A DNA stretch of 64,000 nucleotides from CADCTQ01 sp963844325. GTDB taxonomy: Bacteria > Bacteroidota > Bacteroidia > Cytophagales > 172606-1. Below the pieces are notes generated by a model. The model made no database searches, was not told the origin of the DNA, and saw nothing but the letters and a program-made list of their open reading frames with translations. The stretch spans positions 5,332,001 to 5,396,000 of the forward strand of contig CAWJNV010000002.1 in the NCBI GenBank assembly GCA_963844325.1, in the 5' to 3' direction. Both the position numbers and the translations under genes were made by a program. Below are positions 60,001 to 64,000 of this stretch, piece after piece; within the stretch, counting starts at the first letter, position 1, and each line of letters begins with the position of its first letter.

Positions 60001-60840
60001 ATGACCACCAATGACCGGGCGGCTTTGGCCAAAGCGTTGGAAGGCGACATCAACGCCTTTCAGTCGCTTTTTGCCCCCTATGGGCAAGCCCTTAAATCGT
60101 ACCTCTACCGGCTCACGGCCAACCGCAACGATGCCGAGGACCTGTTGCATGACACGTTTATCCGAGCGTTCGACAAACTGTCCACCTTCAAGGGGGAAGC
60201 TTCCCTGAAAACGTGGGTGTTTCAGATTGCTACCAATCTTGCCCGTACCCGCCTCGAGCGCCAGCGCCGCTGGACGGCCGATGTATCGGCACACGCCAAA
60301 GCGCTGGTGGGCACTTCCCCTTCGCTTGCCCAAAGGTTACAAACCCTTGCCCACGCCTCCCCCTACGGCGGCTATGAAATCAGAGAGCACATCAACACCT
60401 GCTTTACCTGCATTGGTAAAAACCTGCCCATCGAAAACCAGATTGCCCTCATTCTCAAGGAGGTGTACGATTTTTCGGTTGCTGACCTCTGCACCATCAT
60501 CGACAAGAGCGAAGGCACGGTCAAATACCTCCTGCAGGAGGGGCGCCGCACGATGATGGACATCTTCGAAGCCCGTTGCGCCTTGATCAACAAAGCAGGC
60601 GTATGCAACCAATGCTCCGAGCTCAACGGTTGGTTCAACCCCAAACAAAACCAACAAGAGGCGTTGATGAAAATAAACCTGGCCCGCGGGTCTAAAAAAT
60701 ATGACCGGGAGACATTGTTCCGAATGCGCCTGTCGCTCATCAAAGCAATAGATTCCTCCCCTGCTGCCGGAAATGAACTACAAGACTTGTTGCTGCAATG
60801 CAACCAGTTGGCAATGGAGGGCAACTACCCCGCAACGTAA
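60001..60840 (+). CDS. ECF-type RNA polymerase sigma factor with C-terminal extension
   Basis: About 279 residues from ATG at 60001. Sigma region 2 (YGQALKSYLYRLTANRNDAE, DLLHDTFIRAFDKLSTFKGE, SLKTWVFQIATNLARTRLER) and region 4 (LPIENQIALILKEVYDFSVA, CTIIDKSEGTVKYLLQEGRR) are clear. A C-terminal extension follows with a CNQCSEL Cys pair, seen in a subset of ECF factors where it may regulate activity. No anti-sigma factor is next to it. Starts 10 bp after the quinone oxidoreductase stop. Confidence 0.88.
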   Translation: MTTNDRAALAKALEGDINAFQSLFAPYGQALKSYLYRLTANRNDAEDLLHDTFIRAFDKLSTFKGEASLKTWVFQIATNLARTRLERQRRWTADVSAHAKALVGTSPSLAQRLQTLAHASPYGGYEIREHINTCFTCIGKNLPIENQIALILKEVYDFSVADLCTIIDKSEGTVKYLLQEGRRTMMDIFEARCALINKAGVCNQCSELNGWFNPKQNQQEALMKINLARGSKKYDRETLFRMRLSLIKAIDSSPAAGNELQDLLLQCNQLAMEGNYPAT

Positions 60841-60993
60841 CTACGCTGCACCCTAAGGGGCGGTTGGTATTCTCGCTTACCGCAGGGCTAAAAGCGGCGT
60901 ACCAGATACACCCTGGCTATCACCAGCACATCACCTTGTACCAGGGAATGGCCTTTGATTTGGGCATATAACGCCCCTTGAACATCTTTCATG

Positions 60994-61081
60994 AGGGAGT
61001 AGAAGTTGGGTAATTGATGGTTTGGTCACCTTAAAATTACCCCTTCTGGGACTCTACTCCCTACTTTTGTCCTGTACTGAA
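60994..61081. repeat. Imperfect hairpin ending in a repeat-element terminus
   Basis: AGGGAGTAGA-AGTTGGGTAATT (from 60994) pairs with AATTACCCC...TCTACTCCCT (61035-61062). Directly after it, TTTTGTCCTGTACTGAA (61065-61081) matches an end of the 146-bp element at 16 of 17 bases. No matching left end was found. It could be a decayed relative of the element. The rest of 60841-61157 carries no gene. Confidence 0.5.
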
Positions 61082-61157
61082 GCTGATAACATAAGGCGTA
61101 CCAGCCGGGTTTGAACAGCCCAAATAACCGGCTGCCTGCTAAAGGAGGTAGTGGTTC

Positions 61158-61197
61158 AGAAAGACGGGCAGCACTTTATGGTGCTGCCCGTCTTTCT
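61158..61197. terminator. Strong 17-bp stem-loop terminator
   Basis: AGAAAGACGGGCAGCAC (61158-61174) and its exact complement (61181-61197) surround a 6-nt loop. TCT-rich and AGA-rich ends make it work in both directions. Confidence 0.8.
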
Positions 61198-61430
61198 CTA
61201 ATCATTGTCAGAGGATCGGGTACTGCTCCACTACCCCTTTGTATCTTTTTAATCAACCCATTGTAGTTGTCGGACGTCATCCAGCCGAAGCCATCCCGAA
61301 GGCCCAGACAGAAAAGGTTTGATGCCGTTTTTTCCAGGTAATTGTAGTTATGCCCGCTGGCGGCGGCAAATTGCACCCAGGCCGAAGCCAGCGTTTCCAG
61401 GCATGGGCTTTGGGTATGATGTATTATCAT
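61176..61430 (-). CDS. Doubtful small protein
   Basis: An 84-residue frame (NYNYLEKTASNLFCLGLRDG, GFGWMTSDNYNGLIKKIQRG) with no recognised domain and no clear ribosome site. Its last codons lie within the stem of the terminator, which is unusual for a real gene. It may be a remnant. Confidence 0.2.
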   Translation of the reverse strand: MIIHHTQSPCLETLASAWVQFAAASGHNYNYLEKTASNLFCLGLRDGFGWMTSDNYNGLIKKIQRGSGAVPDPLTMIRERRAAP

Positions 61431-61554
61431 GGTCAGGTTGCCGGCACGAGTTGAAAGGTATCCTTCACGGCAATCCGGGTCAACTTACTTTTGGAGTCGT
61501 AAAAGCCGAATTCGTACAACCAGAGGGAGCAGGCAATGGAAGACACCCGGGGTA

Positions 61555-62424
61555 TCATTGCGGGAGGGAGGAAGGGTTGGAAGCCGGTGCGGGTTCCAGC
61601 ACCCAATGCAGGCTTTCGCTTACCCGACGGCCGGCTTCCTGAGGGGTCATGGCATCAATGCGGTCCGAAAAGAGTTCGACGCCCACGGCAGCATCGGTCC
61701 CGGTTTCACCCAGCACTTTGGCTACTTCCCGCAGCGGAAACTCGCCTTCCCCCGGGAAGAGGCGGTGGTGCAACAGATCCTCGACCAGCGTACCTTTTAA
61801 TGCCCACATGGCATCGGCAAATTGGACCTGGAAAATCCGTTCGCCGGGAATGGTGCGCAGCAACGCTTCGTTTACATCTCCCCGGAAGTAGTGCCAGGTA
61901 TCGAAGGTAAGGCCCCCGTTGGGTGCCCCGGCCAGTCGGACAATGTCCCAGGCCTTCTCCAGGTTGGCAATGCCCGAGAAGGGCATGAATTCGAGTTGGA
62001 TGCGCAGGCCGTACCCGGCGCAACGGTCCGCCAGGCGGGCAAAACGCTCTGCCGCCGCTTCCGTGTCCACCGGGTTGCCGAAGGTCTCGATCAGGTTGAG
62101 GGATTCGACGCCCAGTCCTTCTGCCATCCGGAAGATGTCATCCTCGGTAAAGTTCACAAAATCAAGGTCGGACGGCGAAGCCCAAGGTGCCGGCGTGGTG
62201 TCGGGCACCCACAGGGCAAACGGGTCGAGCACGCTGATGCGTACCCCGTGACGGGCCGCCTCCTGCCGGAGTTGCGCAAGGGAGAGCCCACTGGCCACGA
62301 ATGTTTTTACGTCCAGTGGAAAAATGGACATTTCTGTAAAGCCGCCCTCAGTAGCAGCTTCGAGGCGCTGGGCAAAGGATTTAGTGCGCACGTTGGCGGC
62401 CCAGAATAGTTTTCGTTGTGGCAT
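61555..62424 (-). CDS. Sugar phosphate isomerase/epimerase-like TIM barrel
   Basis: A 289-residue AP-endonuclease-2/xylose-isomerase-like barrel. RISVLDPFALWVPDTT, RIQLEFMPFSG (metal-binding Glu), GLTFDTWHYFRGDVN (metal-binding Asp and His), FQVQFADAMWA and AAVGVELFSD follow the strand order of the family. Substrates of such proteins are sugars or related keto acids (for example inosose or hydroxypyruvate). It stands alone with no transporter or kinase gene, so the pathway cannot be told. Confidence 0.88.
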   Translation of the reverse strand: MPQRKLFWAANVRTKSFAQRLEAATEGGFTEMSIFPLDVKTFVASGLSLAQLRQEAARHGVRISVLDPFALWVPDTTPAPWASPSDLDFVNFTEDDIFRMAEGLGVESLNLIETFGNPVDTEAAAERFARLADRCAGYGLRIQLEFMPFSGIANLEKAWDIVRLAGAPNGGLTFDTWHYFRGDVNEALLRTIPGERIFQVQFADAMWALKGTLVEDLLHHRLFPGEGEFPLREVAKVLGETGTDAAVGVELFSDRIDAMTPQEAGRRVSESLHWVLEPAPASNPSSLPQ

Positions 62425-62514
62425 GGTAAGGTATGGGGAGAAAGGATTTTGTGGATTGCCTGAGAAAGCACAATTCGTGTTCTTACGCAGTGAGCAAGTC
62501 TTCGGGCGATTGGA

Positions 62515-62913
62515 TTACTCTTTACCGGCAAACCATCCTACCAACTCATTGGCTGTTTGTTGATCGGCCGCTTGAATCACGTACAATGCGGCTCCATTGA
62601 GGACACTGCGAAGGGTATCGCTTTTGTGTAGTTGATTGGCTTGTTCAAAGGCAATGGCCTTAGCTTGCGAATCAAAAAACAGGATGTGTACCAGGGTACT
62701 GCTTTCTGTAGACCGGAAGCAGAAGGCTTTCAGGAGTACTTCTTCTTGGGTCCACTGCCTACGCTTAGCGGGATCTTCAATAAAGCGTTCCGGGGTATGG
62801 TTGATAAAGGATTCGGCAGCAGTAGCATTCGGATGGAAATACGGAAGTTTAATTGGGGATCGCATGCAGGCAAGGCTGATTAGACAAAATAGACCAACAA
62901 CAAGATACTTCAT
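62515..62913 (-). CDS. Small lipoprotein of unknown function
   Basis: A 132-residue protein with a lipoprotein signal (KYLVVGLFCLISLAC, Cys at about residue 16). The rest (FHPNATAAESFINHTPERFI, TLVHILFFDSQAKAIAFEQA, YVIQAADQQTANELVGWFAG) is not recognised. It is a probable outer-membrane or periplasmic lipoprotein. Confidence 0.7.
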   Translation of the reverse strand: MKYLVVGLFCLISLACMRSPIKLPYFHPNATAAESFINHTPERFIEDPAKRRQWTQEEVLLKAFCFRSTESSTLVHILFFDSQAKAIAFEQANQLHKSDTLRSVLNGAALYVIQAADQQTANELVGWFAGKE

Positions 62914-62976
62914 CAGGCCACTTTAAAACTCAATATTAGAACTTTTCTTGCTACGGTTACTGATCCTAAATTGGTC

Positions 62977-63312
62977 TTATCTTTTCGTACTTTTTATTGG
63001 GGGAAGACCACTTTCGCTCACCTCGGCAATGGGCGCAAATTGAGCAATGCCGGCATTGATGAAAAGAACGTCAATGCGCGGGAAGTGCGATTGCACCAGG
63101 CCCGGCAGGCGTTGCACGTCGGAGAGCTTGCCGGTGTCGGAAACAATCCCAACGGCGTTTTCCCCCAGCCCGCCGGCCGCTTCCGCGACGGCGGCGTTGC
63201 GCCCGATAATGATCACTTTGGCGCCCTGGGCAATGAATTCCTTGGCCGTAGCCAGGCCGATGCCGCTATTACCGCCGGTAATAAGGGCTACTTTGTGTTG
63301 GAGTCGGTTCAT
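62977..63312 (-). pseudogene. Truncated short-chain dehydrogenase
   Basis: An 111-residue frame with a normal SDR start: NRLQHKVALITGGNSGIGLA, VIIIGRNAAVAEAAGGLGEN, VLFINAGIAQFAPIAEVSES. It then stops after GLPPIKSTKR. The active-site Tyr-x3-Lys and the C-terminal half are missing compared with the paralogue at 58156. The operator and TetR upstream are intact, so the pair seems to have lost its enzyme. Confidence 0.8.
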
Positions 63313-63331
63313 ACCAATAGAAAGAAAATGT

Positions 63332-63356
63332 TTTTGTAATGAACATTACAAAACTA
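63332..63356 (-). promoter_or_regulatory. TetR operator overlapping the SDR promoter
   Basis: TTTTGTAATG (63332-63341) and CATTACAAAA (63344-63353) are perfect inverted repeats around AA. On the leftward strand TAGTTTTG (63349-63356) matches the -7 box exactly and overlaps the palindrome, so the regulator at 63413 would block the SDR promoter. Confidence 0.65.
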
Positions 63357-63412
63357 GACACTATTCTGTAACGACCACTATAAAACTGCAAGAAAAGTTT
63401 ACGAAGGAACGT

Positions 63413-63991
63413 TTACAGGCTGGTGAGTGCCATCTCCACCGTGGCCCGGAGTTGCGCGCGGTCCTGGTGGGTAGCGGCGATCAGGCGTAATCCCTGAATG
63501 ACGGTAAACAGGTACGTTGCCACCAGTTGGGAATCCCGTTCGGGGGAAAATTCGCCGTTCTCCTTTCCCCGTTGCACCAACTGCGCCAGTGCTCCGCGCA
63601 TGCTCCGCTCATTTTCGGCCACCAGCCGGAATATCTCCTCGTCCTGGTTGGCCAGTTCAGTGGTGGTATTCACCATAAAGCAACCCTTGCGGTCGGGGTC
63701 CGACAGGCTCTCTTCCACCATCGCTTCCAGCAACTGCCGGAGCACCTGCCGGGCGGGCTGCCCGCTGGCCAGCAGTTTGGTCATCCACTCCCCTTGCGAC
63801 TGCTGGTAGCTCCGCAGGGCCGTCAGGAACAGGCACCGCTTGTCGCCGTAGGTAGCGTAAAGGCTCGGCGCATTGATGCCCATCGCTTCCACCAGTTCGG
63901 TCATGGAAGTAGCGGCGTATCCTTTCTTCCAGAATACGCCGACTGCCTTCTGCAAAGCGGCGGCTTGGTCAAATTGCTTGGGTCGTGCCAC
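63413..63991 (-). CDS. TetR/AcrR-family regulator
   Basis: A 192-residue protein: helix-turn-helix (AAALQKAVGVFWKKGYAATS, INAPSLYATYGDKRCLFLTA) and C-terminal domain (LEAMVEESLSDPDRKGCFMV, NTTTELANQDEEIFRLVAEN). The GCFMVNTTTE wording parallels GCLMTNTAVE of the regulator at 57321; the two are paralogues, each followed by an SDR gene. It reads leftward toward the palindrome and the truncated SDR. Confidence 0.9.
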   Translation of the reverse strand: MARPKQFDQAAALQKAVGVFWKKGYAATSMTELVEAMGINAPSLYATYGDKRCLFLTALRSYQQSQGEWMTKLLASGQPARQVLRQLLEAMVEESLSDPDRKGCFMVNTTTELANQDEEIFRLVAENERSMRGALAQLVQRGKENGEFSPERDSQLVATYLFTVIQGLRLIAATHQDRAQLRATVEMALTSL

Positions 63992-64000
63992 GAAAAACGG

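Overview
The window reads as chromosomal DNA of a Bacteroidota member, most likely Cytophagales of the Spirosoma/Larkinella type. Three things support this: a type IX secretion C-terminal sorting domain on the first gene, TAnnTTTG-type -7 promoter boxes, and the overall gene families (CHASE3 multi-PAS kinases, nSTAND1-WD40, DUF2490, serine recombinase remnants). GC content is moderately high, so many long antisense reading frames exist that are not genes.

Layout. 0-2.2 kb: end of a secreted carbohydrate-binding protein, a broken NTF2-like gene and a 146-bp miniature inverted-repeat element. 2.3-7.4 kb: a two-gene, translationally coupled operon encoding a TIR-domain protein and a membrane-anchored STAND NTPase with WD40 repeats, which looks like an immune or conflict system. 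7.8-9.2 kb: a graveyard of gene pieces (DUF4071-type N-terminus, WD40 tail, COR domain, cytochrome c) suggesting loss of related systems. 9.2-37.2 kb: a 28-kb signal-transduction island with eight PAS/receiver histidine kinases (one frameshifted), one kinase relic, stand-alone receivers, a LuxR-type regulator and a soluble five-PAS chemoreceptor with CheW and CheY but no CheA, CheB or CheR. The left half is transcribed leftward and the right half rightward from a divergent centre near 20.9 kb. Two paralogous small proteins of unknown family lie at 17.4 and 37.5 kb, the second just past the right end of the island.

38-43 kb: a polysaccharide flippase, then a scrambled mobile-element remnant (small membrane peptide, DUF2490 N-terminus, serine recombinase C-terminus, 3' end of a tRNA with its terminator) next to a saccharopine-dehydrogenase-like gene fused to a helix-turn-helix module. 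43-64 kb: small regulator-plus-enzyme units (Crp/HxlR/TetR/AraC/Rrf2 regulators; SDR oxidoreductases, AhpD-like carboxymuconolactone decarboxylase family proteins, crotonase, AlkA-like glycosylase, quinone oxidoreductase, ECF sigma factor, sugar-phosphate isomerase), with several broken or chimeric genes.

A 146-bp element occurs three times with identical sequence, each copy flanked by a perfect 10-bp target duplication. This indicates recent mobilisation by a transposase not encoded here. One copy sits between a TetR gene and the SDR gene it probably controls.
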